Below, piece by piece: positions 24,427-33,016 of a DNA stretch of 64,000 bases (the stretch's first letter is position 1; every line of letters begins with the position of its first letter). The DNA comes from Sphaerisporangium fuscum (GTDB lineage: Bacteria > Actinomycetota > Actinomycetes > Streptosporangiales > Streptosporangiaceae): contig NZ_JAHDTF010000023.1 of the NCBI RefSeq assembly GCF_018531465.1, positions 1 through 64,000 on the forward strand, given 5' to 3'. The position numbers and the translations under genes were made by a program. The notes beneath the pieces are model-generated. The model did not search any database and was not told the DNA's origin. It worked only from the letters and a program-made list of their open reading frames with translations.

Positions 24427-25242
24427 ATGAGGGGTGGGACGGCGAGGCGCGGTCCCGTGGGCGAGATCACCCGCGGGACCACCGGGCACAACCGGCTGCG
24501 CCGCTGCGACCGGTGGACCGCCGCGGTGTACGGGCCGCTGCTGGTCTCCGCCGACCGGCCGCTGGTGGTCGACCTCGGGTACGGGGCCTCGCACGTGACC
24601 ACCTCCGAGCTCTTCCTGCGGCTGCGCCACGTGCGTCCCGACGTGGAGGTGGTGGGCGTCGAGATCGACCCCGCGCGCGTGGCGGCGGCCAAGCCGTACG
24701 AACGGCCGGGGCTGAGCTTCGTGCGCGGCGGCTTCGAACTGCCGGTGGGCCGCCGGCCGCTGATCGTCCGCGCGTTCAACGTGCTCAGGCAGTACGACGA
24801 GGGGCGGGCGTGGGAGGCGTGGGACCTTCTCCGCTCCCGGCTGGCCCCCGGCGGCGTGGTCGTCGAGGGCACCTGCTCGGAGATCGGCCATCGTGCCGCC
24901 TGGGTGACCCTGGACGCCGGCGGGCCGCGCACGGTCACCCTGGCCACCCGCCTCACGGGGTTCGAGCGCCCCTCCGACCTCGCCGAACGGCTGCCGAAGA
25001 CGCTCATCCACCGCAACGTGCCCGGGGAGAGGGTCCACGCGTTCCTCCGAGATTTCGACCACGCCTGGACGGTCTCGGCGCCGTACGGCGCCTACGGCAT
25101 GCGTCCCCGCTGGATGGCGGCGGTCGAGCGGCTGGCCGAGACGTGGCCGGTCGCGACCACTCCCCCGCTCGGCGGAAGGCGGCGATGGCGTCTGGGCGAG
25201 GTGACCGTGCCGTGGCCGGCCCTGGCCCCGGCGGACTCCTAG
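24427..25242 (+). CDS. class I SAM-dependent methyltransferase
   Basis: The 271-residue protein has a Rossmann-type methyltransferase core: motif I VVDLGYGASHVTTSELFLRL, an acidic strand end VVGVEIDPARV, and GFELPVGRRPLIVRAFNVLR, followed by LAPGGVVVEGTCSE. The acceptor is unknown. The start ATG at 24427 lies eight bases after the SDR stop. The stop codon overlaps that of the convergent macrodomain gene by four bases. Confidence 0.8.
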   Translation: MRGGTARRGPVGEITRGTTGHNRLRRCDRWTAAVYGPLLVSADRPLVVDLGYGASHVTTSELFLRLRHVRPDVEVVGVEIDPARVAAAKPYERPGLSFVRGGFELPVGRRPLIVRAFNVLRQYDEGRAWEAWDLLRSRLAPGGVVVEGTCSEIGHRAAWVTLDAGGPRTVTLATRLTGFERPSDLAERLPKTLIHRNVPGERVHAFLRDFDHAWTVSAPYGAYGMRPRWMAAVERLAETWPVATTPPLGGRRRWRLGEVTVPWPALAPADS

Positions 25243-25757
25243 GCGTCGAGGCGGCGGAGCTCTTCCTCGAAGACGGCGTACGCCTCCGCGCCGAACAGCA
25301 CGAAACGGGCCTCCGTCACCTGGGCGGAGGACTCCCGCACGGTCGACAGCGCGATGCGGGCGGCGTCGTCCATCGGCCAGCCGTAGACACCCGCCGAGAT
25401 CGCCGGGAAGGCGACCACCTTGGCGCCCAGCCCGTCGGCGACCTTCAGCGATTCGGTGTAGCAGGAGGCGAGCAGGTGGGAGCGGTCCTCCGACCTGGCG
25501 TACACCGGGCCCACCGTGTGGATCACCCACCGGGCCGGGAGGCGTCCGGCGGTCGTGGCGACCGCCTGCCCGGTCGGCAGCCCTTTTTCGTATCGGCTCG
25601 CGCGCAGGGCACGGCACTCCTGGAGGATCTCGGGGCCGCCCCGCCGGTGGATCGCCCCGTCGACGCCGCCACCGCCCAGCAGCGACGAGTTGGCGGCGTT
25701 CACGATCGCGTCGGCCCGCTCCTCGGTGATGTCACCCTGCACCAGCGTTATCTCCAT
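25239..25757 (-). CDS. macrodomain protein, O-acetyl-ADP-ribose deacetylase (YmdB-like)
   Basis: The 172-residue protein is a stand-alone macrodomain. It has the ADP-ribose-binding DAIVNAANSSLLGGGGVDGA segment with the catalytic Asp/Asn of YmdB-type enzymes, VIHTVGPVY, and the phosphate loop FPAISAGVYGWP. It is expected to hydrolyse O-acetyl-ADP-ribose or ADP-ribosylated proteins in the cytoplasm. The ATG at 25757 is preferred over an upstream start because the family begins MEITLVQGDI. Confidence 0.9.
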   Translation of the reverse strand: MEITLVQGDITEERADAIVNAANSSLLGGGGVDGAIHRRGGPEILQECRALRASRYEKGLPTGQAVATTAGRLPARWVIHTVGPVYARSEDRSHLLASCYTESLKVADGLGAKVVAFPAISAGVYGWPMDDAARIALSTVRESSAQVTEARFVLFGAEAYAVFEEELRRLDA

Positions 25758-25845
25758 ACGATCGAGCCTCGCAGCCTCCGGGGGCGTTGACAATCGGGGT
25801 CACCCGGCGGGTGACGAGAGTCACGCCGCGACCCGCACGTTACCT

Positions 25846-25864
25846 CTACACGTCGTAGTACTAC
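25846..25864. promoter_or_regulatory. BlaI-type operator upstream of the repressor
   Basis: CTAC-ACGTC-GTAG (25846-25858) overlaps the perfect palindrome GTAGTACTAC (25855-25864). The dyads built on CTAC/GTAG fit the BlaI/MecI operator style and lie 19 bases before the start of the BlaI-like gene, suggesting autorepression. Confidence 0.6.
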
Positions 25865-25882
25865 TCCGGGTAGGCTTGCCTC

Positions 25883-26239
25883 GTGAAGGGTCTCGGCGAG
25901 CTTGAACGCAGCATCATGGACATCCTCTGGGCCCACGAGGGCCCGTTGACCGCCAGGGAGGTCGGCCGTCTGATCGCCGACCGCGACCTCGCCCCCACCA
26001 CCGTTATGACGGTTCTCGACCGGCTGACCCGCAAAGGATTCCTCAACCGCACCCGTGACGGCCGCGCGTGGCGCTATGAGGCCAGTGCGAGCCGCGACGC
26101 CTACGTCGCGGAGCTTATGCTGGAGGCACTCGACATGACCGGGGACCGTTCGGCGGCGCTCACGCGCTTCGCCCAGACGGTCTCGGGCTCCGAGGCCGAC
26201 ATCCTGCGCAGAGCACTTACGGAGCTGGAAGAAGAGTGA
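25883..26239 (+). CDS. BlaI/MecI/CopY family transcriptional repressor
   Basis: The 118-residue winged-helix repressor begins MKGLGELERSIMDILWAHEG. The recognition helix region is LAPTTVMTVLDRLTRKGFL, followed by the wing (RDGRAWRYEASASRDAYVAE) and a C-terminal dimerisation helix. In related systems it is inactivated by a membrane metalloprotease of the M56/BlaR1 type, which is encoded immediately downstream with a GTGA overlap. The genes it controls may be just this pair or others outside the window; no beta-lactamase gene is adjacent. Confidence 0.9.
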   Translation: MKGLGELERSIMDILWAHEGPLTAREVGRLIADRDLAPTTVMTVLDRLTRKGFLNRTRDGRAWRYEASASRDAYVAELMLEALDMTGDRSAALTRFAQTVSGSEADILRRALTELEEE

Positions 26240-27165
26240 TCACCGCCGCCGTCCTCGCCGCGCTCGCCATGGCGTGCGCGATGGGCGCATGGCGGCTCAC
26301 GTTCGCCAAGTGGCCGTGGCGGGCCCCCAGGGCCGCGATCCTGCTCTGGCAGTCCCTCGGCGTGACGTGGGGTCTGGCGAGCGTCGGCGCCCTGCTGGCG
26401 TACGCCCTGGAGCCGTACGGCGGCGGCGTCGTCTACGGCCTGCACGCCTTCGTCGACTCGGCCGTCTCCTTCGGCACCGGCCACGGACTGCTGAAGCCCT
26501 ACGACCTGCCCCGCGTGAGCGCGCTGATCGCCGGCCTCACGCTCCTCGCCGTGCTGGTGACGGTGCTGCTGGCCGCCGGGGTGCAGACCCTGCGCGCGCG
26601 GCGGCGCCACCGCGTGCTGCTGGCCCTCATCGCCCACGAAGATCCGGGCGTCCCCGGCGTGCGCGTGGTCGACCACCCCGGCGCGGCGGCGTACTGCCTG
26701 CCCGGGCTGATGGGGTCGGAGGTCGTCGTGAGCGCGGGCACGCTCTCGTTGCTCCACCCCGACGAGCTCACCGCGGTGCTCGCCCACGAGGCCGCGCACG
26801 CGCGCGAGCGGCACGATCTGGTGCTCCTGCCGTTCACGGCGCTCAACTGGGCGCTTCCCTGGCTCAGCGTGGTGCGCAACGCCCACTCCTCGGTGGCCCT
26901 TCTGGTCGAGATGGCCGCCGACGACCGTGCCCGCCGCTACTGCTCCCCGCGGCGCCTGGCGACCGCGCTGCTGCGGTTCGGCACCGCCGGCGCCGTGCCC
27001 GCTCCGGACGGGGCCCTCGGCGCCTCCGGCGAGCATGTCATGGCCAGGGTGAACCGCCTGGTCAAGCCCGGTCCCACCTTCCCGAGACACGCCCGGGTCA
27101 GTGTGATCACGTTTTCGATCCTGCTGTCCGCCTCCGCTCCCCTACTGTGGATCTATCCGGCCTGA
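26236..27165 (+). CDS. M56 family membrane metalloprotease (BlaR1-like, no sensor domain)
   Basis: The 309-residue protein has hydrophobic helices at about 1-20, 35-55, 95-115, 195-215 and at the end (about 285-305). The zinc site is the HEAAH of VLAHEAAHARERHD near residue 186, with an additional acidic helix LVEMAADDRARRY giving the third ligand. It is expected to cleave the BlaI-like repressor after a membrane signal. A penicillin-binding sensor domain is absent, so the signal is unknown. The GTG start overlaps the repressor stop. Confidence 0.88.
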   Translation: MITAAVLAALAMACAMGAWRLTFAKWPWRAPRAAILLWQSLGVTWGLASVGALLAYALEPYGGGVVYGLHAFVDSAVSFGTGHGLLKPYDLPRVSALIAGLTLLAVLVTVLLAAGVQTLRARRRHRVLLALIAHEDPGVPGVRVVDHPGAAAYCLPGLMGSEVVVSAGTLSLLHPDELTAVLAHEAAHARERHDLVLLPFTALNWALPWLSVVRNAHSSVALLVEMAADDRARRYCSPRRLATALLRFGTAGAVPAPDGALGASGEHVMARVNRLVKPGPTFPRHARVSVITFSILLSASAPLLWIYPA

Positions 27166-27200
27166 ACGCTTCCGTTGCTTGCAGTCGTTAGCCAGCGCGT

Positions 27201-27212
27201 TTGCAATTGCAA
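27201..27212. promoter_or_regulatory. palindromic site upstream of the HTH gene
   Basis: TTGCAATTGCAA is a perfect 12-bp palindrome 25 bases before the start of the HTH gene, with TTGCTTGCAG-like half-sites upstream. A binding site for the adjacent XRE protein is inferred. Confidence 0.4.
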
Positions 27213-27236
27213 GCAGCGTGAGGCAGACTGAAGGGC

Positions 27237-27722
27237 ATGGAACTACCGAAGGTCGGCTCGATCGGCGAGTACATCCGCGATCAGCGGAAGCAGGCGAAGA
27301 TCTCTCTGCGCCAGCTCGCCAGTCAGGCAGGGGTCTCCAACCCCTACCTGAGCCAGATCGAGCGCGGGCTTCGCAAGCCGAGCGCGGAGATCCTCAACCA
27401 GATAGCCAAGGGTCTGCGCATCTCGTCCCAGGCGCTGTACGTGCAGGCGGGTCTCATCGAAGACCGGGAGCCCGACAGCGACGTGCTGACCGCGATCAGG
27501 GCCGACCGCACCATCACCGAGCGGCAACGCCAGGTGCTGATCGACATTTACGAGTCGTTTCGCAAGGAGAACCGAGCCGGGGCCCCGACCACAGCCGAGC
27601 GGACCTCCCAGAACGCCCGGACGGAGTCGGAGCCCCAAGGGGTCGACGCGGTTCCCGAACAGGAGGGTGCGACCTCCTCGTCGCCAGACGACCGCATTCA
27701 ACCGGAACCCAAGGAAGGTTAA
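27237..27722 (+). CDS. XRE family regulator upstream of the HbhA-like gene
   Basis: The 161-residue protein has a HTH_3 domain at residues about 10-68 (IRDQRKQAKISLRQLASQAG, VSNPYLSQIERGLRKP) followed by a helical region (QRQVLIDIYESFRKE) and an acidic disordered tail. The arrangement HTH gene, HbhA-like gene, DUF2516 gene is the same as Rv0474-Rv0475-Rv0476 of Mycobacterium tuberculosis. It is four bases from the next gene, so co-transcription is near certain. Confidence 0.85.
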   Translation: MELPKVGSIGEYIRDQRKQAKISLRQLASQAGVSNPYLSQIERGLRKPSAEILNQIAKGLRISSQALYVQAGLIEDREPDSDVLTAIRADRTITERQRQVLIDIYESFRKENRAGAPTTAERTSQNARTESEPQGVDAVPEQEGATSSSPDDRIQPEPKEG

Positions 27723-27725
27723 CCC

Positions 27726-28163
27726 ATGCCTCTCAACGACGAAGTCAAGAAGCTCGCCGAGTCCAAGCCGTTCTATGCCGTGGCCGGGGCGGGTGACTAC
27801 GCGATGGAGAAGCTGCGCGAGCTGCCCGAGCAGTTCCACCGCCTCCAGTCGCGCCGCTCCGAGGTGGGCGCCATGGCGCGCGACCTTCCGCTGATGGCCC
27901 GGCGCTACGCCGGCAACGTGCAGGTCAAGGCCGAGGAGGTCGCCAAGGACTTCCCCGAGAAGGCCAAGGCCTACGCCGACACCATCGCCTCCAGGGCCGT
28001 CACGCTGTACGACGAGTTCGCCGACCGCGGCCGCAAGGTCGTCAGCCGGGTGACCGGCGAGGCCGCGCTCGAGCTCGAGGAGGTCTCCACCAGCGCCGAG
28101 CCGGCGACCGCTTCCCGTGGCGGCGCCCGCAAGACCACCCGCGGCACCACCACCAAGGCCTGA
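27726..28163 (+). CDS. heparin-binding haemagglutinin (HbhA)-like protein
   Basis: The 145-residue protein is an extended helical protein (KPFYAVAGAGDYAMEKLREL, LQSRRSEVGAMARDLPLMA, VQVKAEEVAKDFPEKAKAYA) ending in a short Lys/Arg/Thr/Ala-rich tail. HbhA of mycobacteria has the same coiled-coil body with a Lys-rich C-terminal tail; here the tail is short and Thr-rich, so heparin binding is doubtful. It may act at the membrane or cell surface. It is the second gene of a three-gene syntenic block. Confidence 0.75.
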   Translation: MPLNDEVKKLAESKPFYAVAGAGDYAMEKLRELPEQFHRLQSRRSEVGAMARDLPLMARRYAGNVQVKAEEVAKDFPEKAKAYADTIASRAVTLYDEFADRGRKVVSRVTGEAALELEEVSTSAEPATASRGGARKTTRGTTTKA

Positions 28164-28182
28164 GCCCACGAGTCCGCTCACA

Positions 28183-28213
28183 GCGGCCCGTCCCGGAACA
28201 CGGGGCGGGCCGC
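28183..28213 (+). terminator. hairpin after the HbhA-like gene
   Basis: GCGGCCCGTCCCG pairs with CGGGGCGGGCCGC around GAACA, giving a 13-pair stem with one G-T pair. There is no clear T-tract; the hairpin may attenuate transcription before the DUF2516 gene. Confidence 0.55.
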
Positions 28214-28333
28214 GCTCGTTGGTCAGGGCAGGCAACCGGCCGAGCCGGTCCGATGATCGAACCCGTCCCCGCGGACATCGCCATCGGCACTAGGCTGAAC
28301 CACGGCCAACCACATCACCCCGGGAGAGGCACG

Positions 28334-28663
28334 ATGCTCGAGATTCACGGCTTCTTGGATCTCATCTTCTGGCTGCTCGGCGTCGCCGCCTTCGTCCTGT
28401 CGGTCTGGGCCCTCGTCCACGCGATCAGGACCCCGGCGCGGGCGTTCGCGGTCGCCGGCAAGCAGAGCAAGCAGATCTGGCTGCTCATCCTCGGTTTCGC
28501 GACGCTGTTCACCTTCGCCGCCGCGGTGCGTTACCTCCCGACCCTCGGCATCTTCACGATCCTCGCCGTCATCGGCGCCGGCGTCTACCTCGCCGACGTC
28601 AAGCCCGCGGTCAACGAGATCGGCAGGGGCGGCGGGAACAACGGGCCGTACGGACCCTGGTGA
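28334..28663 (+). CDS. DUF2516 family membrane protein
   Basis: The 109-residue protein has three hydrophobic helices (about 10-30, 47-65 and 72-90), with the family segment WALVHAIRTPARAFAVAGKQ between the first two and a PAVNEIG tail. It corresponds to the gene after hbhA in mycobacteria. The ATG at 28334 follows GGGAGAGGC. The function is unknown. Confidence 0.8.
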   Translation: MLEIHGFLDLIFWLLGVAAFVLSVWALVHAIRTPARAFAVAGKQSKQIWLLILGFATLFTFAAAVRYLPTLGIFTILAVIGAGVYLADVKPAVNEIGRGGGNNGPYGPW

Positions 28664-28738
28664 CCGAGACTTCAAGGTTTCTTGAGCTGTGGATGCCCGT
28701 CCGTTGTCTATCGGCGCCGCCCGCTAGGCTGACGGGCC

Positions 28739-30370
28739 ATGGTAGATCTCGCCCGCCGGCTCGCGCTCGCAAGCGCGATCGTGATGACCGTTCTTGCAGC
28801 CGCCCCGGCGCACGCTGAGGCCGACAGCGTCAACAAAACGGACATCACGGCCGAGTTGCGCCCCGGCGGCGTGCTCCACGTCAAGGAGCAGATCTCCTAC
28901 ACCGGTCAGCCCCGGCGCACGCTCCTCACGCGCACTCGCTACGACGACGCCAACGACCGCCTCTACCGCGTCACCGGCTTCAAGGGCGAGGGCACCCTGT
29001 CCGGTGACACCATCGCCCTCACCGGCAAGAACGGCTCGGCGACGATCGAATACGACGTGGCGGGCGCGGTGGCCCCGGCCGGTGGCGGCGAGGAGCTGCG
29101 CTGGTACGTCGTCAGCGGCTGGTCGGCCCCCGTCAAGGACGCCGTGGTCAAGCTGAGCGGCCCCTCCCCCCTGCAGAACCTCTCGTGCTTCGCCGGAGAC
29201 CTCGCCTCCGCCACCGGCTGCACCGCGGCCTCCATGGACGAGAGCGGCACCCGGGCCGAGTTCGAGCAGCAGGGCCTGGGCCCGTCCCAGGCGTTCACCG
29301 TCGTGGCCGGCTTCCCCGCCGGGGCCAGCGGCGGCAAGCCCATCCTCGAGCGGCGGTTCGAGCTCGCCAACGCGTTCGCGCTCAACACCCTCACCGGTGG
29401 CGCCCTCGTCGGCCTCCTGGTGCTGCTGCTCGGCGGCGTCGGGCTGCTCTACTGGACGCGCGGGCGCGACGCCCGCGTCCTCGACCACGAGGCCGGCGGC
29501 ACGGTGACCACGACGCGCGACGGCCGGTTCTCCCCGCCGGACGGCGTCCGGCCCGGCCAGATCGGCACGCTGATCGACGAGCAGGCCGACGTGATCGACG
29601 TGACGGCCACGATCGTCGACCTGGCCGTGCGCGGATACATCCGCATCGACGAGCAGCCGCGCGGCGCGTACGACGCTCCCGACTGGCTGCTGGTGAAGCT
29701 GCCCGACGCTCCTCTGGAAGCCCTCCTCGACTACGAGCGGGCCCTCCACCAGGCGATCTTCGACGGGCGCGACTACGTGCTGCTGTCGCAGCTCCACGGC
29801 ACGTTCGCGTCGGGGCTCGGCAAGGTGCGCGACGCGCTGTACCGCGACGTGGTGGCGCAGGGCTGGTTCGCCCGGCGCCCCGACTCCGTACGCACCCGCT
29901 GGACCACGATCGGCGTGATCGTCACCGCTCTCGGCGTGCTCGCCACCGTGCTGCTCGCCTGGTTCACGACGTACGGCCTGCTCGGCCTGGCGCTGATCAT
30001 CGCGGGCGCGGCACTGTCGGTCGGCGGCCAGTACATGCCGGCCAAGACCGCGAAGGGGTCGGCCGCTCTGGCCCACACGCTCGGCTTCCGCGACTACCTC
30101 GCCTCGGGCGAGATCGGCGAGGTGCCGCCCGCCCAGCGCATCGAGCTGTTCTCCCGCTACCTGCCGTACGCCGTGGTGTTCGACAACGTCGACCGCTGGG
30201 CCCGCGTGGTGGCCTCCCTGAACGGCAACGCCAGGCAGGCCGACAACCTGTACTGGTACCAGGGCCCCGCCGAGTGGGACCTTTCCAAGTTCGCCGACTC
30301 GATGCGCACCCTGACGCTCACCACCTCAGGCGCGATCTCCGCGTCCCGCCAGTTCCGCCGCCCGATCTAG
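28739..30370 (+). CDS. DUF2207 domain-containing membrane protein
   Basis: The 543-residue protein has a signal peptide (LALASAIVMTVLAAAPAHA), a beta-rich extracellular DUF2207 domain to about residue 215, a membrane helix near 220-240, a cytoplasmic winged-helix-like domain (GQIGTLIDEQADVIDVTATI), two more helices near 385-425, and a C-terminal segment with RIELFSRYLPYAVVFDNVDRW, which is typical of the family. DUF2207 proteins are widespread in actinobacteria without known function. The stop abuts that of the convergent TetR gene. Confidence 0.88.
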   Translation: MVDLARRLALASAIVMTVLAAAPAHAEADSVNKTDITAELRPGGVLHVKEQISYTGQPRRTLLTRTRYDDANDRLYRVTGFKGEGTLSGDTIALTGKNGSATIEYDVAGAVAPAGGGEELRWYVVSGWSAPVKDAVVKLSGPSPLQNLSCFAGDLASATGCTAASMDESGTRAEFEQQGLGPSQAFTVVAGFPAGASGGKPILERRFELANAFALNTLTGGALVGLLVLLLGGVGLLYWTRGRDARVLDHEAGGTVTTTRDGRFSPPDGVRPGQIGTLIDEQADVIDVTATIVDLAVRGYIRIDEQPRGAYDAPDWLLVKLPDAPLEALLDYERALHQAIFDGRDYVLLSQLHGTFASGLGKVRDALYRDVVAQGWFARRPDSVRTRWTTIGVIVTALGVLATVLLAWFTTYGLLGLALIIAGAALSVGGQYMPAKTAKGSAALAHTLGFRDYLASGEIGEVPPAQRIELFSRYLPYAVVFDNVDRWARVVASLNGNARQADNLYWYQGPAEWDLSKFADSMRTLTLTTSGAISASRQFRRPI

Positions 30371-30931
30371 CTACCTGGGGGCGCGGATGCCCTCGAGCAG
30401 AAGCGTGACGTGCCTGCGCCAGCCGCCGGCGCCGGTCATGTTGGCCATGGCGCCACGGGTGATGAGGACGAAGTCGTCGGCGCGAAAGTCCTCACGGAGG
30501 AGGCCGGCGTCGACGGCGCGCCGCACGATGCGTTCGATGATCGCCGACAGATCCGTCTTCTCGGCGGCGATGTCGTTCCAGCTCGGCTCTTCCGGGCCGA
30601 GAAGCGCGAAGCGGAACGCGGCGTCGGCCTCCGCGGACTCCAGGTAGCCGTAGAGCAGCGTCTCGAACGCCGCCCAGGGATCCTGGGCCTCGTCGGCGGC
30701 ACGGGCGAGGGTGGTTATCGCCTCGAACCGGCGGCCGATGATCGCCGCGAGTAGCGCTCTCTTGTCGGCGAAGTGCCGGTAGAGGGTGCCGACACCCAAG
30801 CCGGCGCGCTCGGCGATCTCGTCCATCTGCACGGCGTCGCCTCGCTGCGCGAACAGCTCGCCTGCGGCGTCGAGGACGGCCTCGCGGTTGCGCCGCGCGT
30901 CGGCGCGCAGCGAGCGTTGGGGAGCGGTCAT
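30371..30931 (-). CDS. TetR family transcriptional regulator
   Basis: The 186-residue regulator has an N-terminal TetR HTH domain (NREAVLDAAGELFAQRGDAV, MDEIAERAGLGVGTLYRHFA) and a helical ligand domain with a TetR_C-like RIVRRAVDAGLLREDF segment. It is divergent from an NmrA-like oxidoreductase across 83 bases that contain a good promoter, and probably represses that gene in response to a small molecule. The start could be the ATG at 30931 or the GTG at 30937. Confidence 0.88.
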   Translation of the reverse strand: MTAPQRSLRADARRNREAVLDAAGELFAQRGDAVQMDEIAERAGLGVGTLYRHFADKRALLAAIIGRRFEAITTLARAADEAQDPWAAFETLLYGYLESAEADAAFRFALLGPEEPSWNDIAAEKTDLSAIIERIVRRAVDAGLLREDFRADDFVLITRGAMANMTGAGGWRRHVTLLLEGIRAPR

Positions 30932-30947
30932 GGTCACTTCACTTTAG

Positions 30948-30977
30948 TTGACGCTGCGCGGAAGCCCGCCCTATATT
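30948..30977 (+). promoter_or_regulatory. sigma-A-like promoter for the NmrA-like gene
   Basis: TTGACG (30948-30953) and TATATT (30972-30977) are separated by 18 bases, 38 bases upstream of the ATG at 31015. It lies in the intergenic region with the divergent TetR gene, so it is a natural target of that repressor. Confidence 0.65.
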
Positions 30978-31014
30978 CGGAACCGGAGTTCATGTTCAGG
31001 TTAGAGGAGATGCG

Positions 31015-31908
31015 ATGATCGTCATAACCACGCCGACAGGGCAGATCGGCAGCCGGCTGGTCCGTCGGTTGCTCGATCGGGACAAGGAGGTTCGCGTCGT
31101 CGTCCGTGACGCCTCGCGTCTGGATGACAAGGTCCGTGAGCGGGTCGAGACCGTCGAGGGGTCCCACGACGATCCGGCCGTGCTCGACAAGGCACTGCCC
31201 GGGGCCGAAGCGCTGTTCTGGCTCGTCCCGCCGAACCCGCGGGCGCCGAGCGCCGAGGAGCACTACCTCGGTTTCGCCCGGGCGGGCGCCGCTGCCGTCG
31301 CCCGCCACGATGTCGGTCACGTCGTCGGGGTGTCCAGCGCCGGGCACGGCTGGCCGGCCCCGGCAGGCGTCCTCTCGGCGGCCTTCGCGATGGACGCCGA
31401 ACTCGGCAGGTCCGGTGCGGCGTATCGGGCGTTGTCCATGCCCTTCTACATGGAGAACCTCCTCGGGCAGGTCGACGCGATCCGCACGCAAGGCGCGTTC
31501 TACCTGACCTGTGCGGGTGACCTGCCGCTAGCGATGATCGCGACGCGGGACATCGCCGACACCGCCGCCGACCTGCTCACCGATCTGTCCTGGGCCGGGC
31601 AGGAGAACCTCCCGGTGTTCGGCCCCGACCGGCTGACCCCGGACGGTATGGCCGAGGTGATCAGCCAGGAACTCGGGCGGCCGGTCACCTACCGTCGCAT
31701 GAGCATGGACGACTACGCATCGCTGCTCCGCTCCCGAGGCGCCGGGGACCAGGCGGTCAAGGACCTGACCGAGGCCTTCGCCGCACAGGACCACGGCGTC
31801 TACGACGCGGACTGGGCGGCCGCCGAGCCCACGTCAACCGACTTCCGCACCTGGTGCAGGGAAGTGCTCGCGCCCGCCGCCGACGCCCAGGCATCCCGGC
31901 ACGAGTGA
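31015..31908 (+). CDS. NmrA/NAD(P)H-binding family oxidoreductase
   Basis: The 297-residue atypical SDR has an N-terminal nucleotide-binding loop TPTGQIGSRLVRRLLD, the VVVRDASRLDD basic turn, and PFYMENLLGQVDAI in the middle as in azoreductase/NmrA-type proteins. The C-terminal region (PVTYRRMSMDDYASLLRSRG) is also typical. It is cytoplasmic; the substrate is unknown, possibly an electrophile or quinone. A strong AGAGGAG site precedes the ATG. Divergent control by the TetR protein is likely. Confidence 0.85.
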   Translation: MIVITTPTGQIGSRLVRRLLDRDKEVRVVVRDASRLDDKVRERVETVEGSHDDPAVLDKALPGAEALFWLVPPNPRAPSAEEHYLGFARAGAAAVARHDVGHVVGVSSAGHGWPAPAGVLSAAFAMDAELGRSGAAYRALSMPFYMENLLGQVDAIRTQGAFYLTCAGDLPLAMIATRDIADTAADLLTDLSWAGQENLPVFGPDRLTPDGMAEVISQELGRPVTYRRMSMDDYASLLRSRGAGDQAVKDLTEAFAAQDHGVYDADWAAAEPTSTDFRTWCREVLAPAADAQASRHE

Positions 31909-31949
31909 GGGCCGGAGGCGGGAGCAGCGGGCCACATCGGCCCGAATGC

Positions 31950-32900
31950 TCACACCTCGCCGCGTACGCGCACCTCGCCCACCGGGCGGCCGCCGCCGAA
32001 CTGCGGCGGGGTGGCGAGGACGTCCAGTTCCGGAGCGTCCAGGCCGAGCGCACGCAGGAGGGCCACCGTCACCGGGACCCGGGCACGCGAGCCGCCGTCC
32101 TCGATCTTCACGGTGCCGGCGCGGCCGTCCTCGAAGGCGAACGCGTCGAACGCCTCCGCGCCCGACTTCAGCATCAGGCCGGGAATGGCGCGCATGAGGG
32201 CCGTCTCGGGGCGGGTGGTCCCCGACGTCCACTCCGGGTGGGCGCGCATCGCGTCCGCGATGCGGCGTTCGGGGGTGCCGGGCTCGGCCAGCGTGAACGC
32301 CCGGAACGCGCGCGCGATGCCCGCCATCGAGGCGAAGAAGAGCGGCGCGCCGCAGCCGTCGACCCCCGTCGCCGCGACCCGCTCGCCGGTGAGTTCCTCG
32401 GCCGTCGCACGGATGGCCCGCTGGAGGGGGTGCGCCGGGTGCAGGTAGTTGTCGGTCGGCCAGCCGTTCGTCACGCAGGTGGCCAGCATCGCGGCGTGCT
32501 TGCCGGAGCAGTTCATGGTGACGCGCGCCGGTCCGCCGCCGGCCCGGAGCACGCGGTGCGCCGTGGGCTGGTCCAGGGGAAGGTCCTCGGGGCACTGGAG
32601 CGCCGTCTCGTCGAGCCCGACCGTGGCGAGGATCTTGGAGACGCCCTCGACGTGGAAGTCCTCCCCGGAGTGGCTCGCGCAGGCGAGGGCGAGGAGCTCG
32701 CCGTCCAGGTCCAGTCCGGAACGCACCATCCCCAGCGCCTGCAAGGGCTTCATGGACGAGCGCGGCGAAGCCGCCGCGGCGACGTCGCCCCGCGCCACGA
32801 CCGGTGCCGCATCGGCGTCCAGAGCGAAAACCCAGGCCCGGTGAACGGATTCCACGAACCCGGAACGGACGACTTCCACGATCAATGGCGCAACGGACAC
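31950..32900 (-). CDS. L-asparaginase (thermolabile, Rhizobium-type family)
   Basis: The 316-residue protein has the motifs of the asparaginase II family distinct from the E. coli type: ARGDVAAAASPRSSMKPLQA (the catalytic Ser-Lys region), ALACASHSGEDFHV, NCSGKHAAMLATCVTNGWP and TGVDGCGAP. It hydrolyses asparagine to aspartate and ammonia. I prefer the GTG at 32900, which follows AAAGGAG at a spacing of five bases, over an ATG at 32951. The gene stands alone between divergent or convergent neighbours. Confidence 0.85.
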   Translation of the reverse strand: MSVAPLIVEVVRSGFVESVHRAWVFALDADAAPVVARGDVAAAASPRSSMKPLQALGMVRSGLDLDGELLALACASHSGEDFHVEGVSKILATVGLDETALQCPEDLPLDQPTAHRVLRAGGGPARVTMNCSGKHAAMLATCVTNGWPTDNYLHPAHPLQRAIRATAEELTGERVAATGVDGCGAPLFFASMAGIARAFRAFTLAEPGTPERRIADAMRAHPEWTSGTTRPETALMRAIPGLMLKSGAEAFDAFAFEDGRAGTVKIEDGGSRARVPVTVALLRALGLDAPELDVLATPPQFGGGRPVGEVRVRGEV

Positions 32901-33016
32901 GTCATCTCCTTTCGCAGAAGAGTGTACGGACCGTGCATCCATCGTGTTCACCGCCGATACCCCCTCAAGACTCCATAAACCGCTGAGGTCCGCGGGCGAT
33001 GAGAGAATCGGTGACC

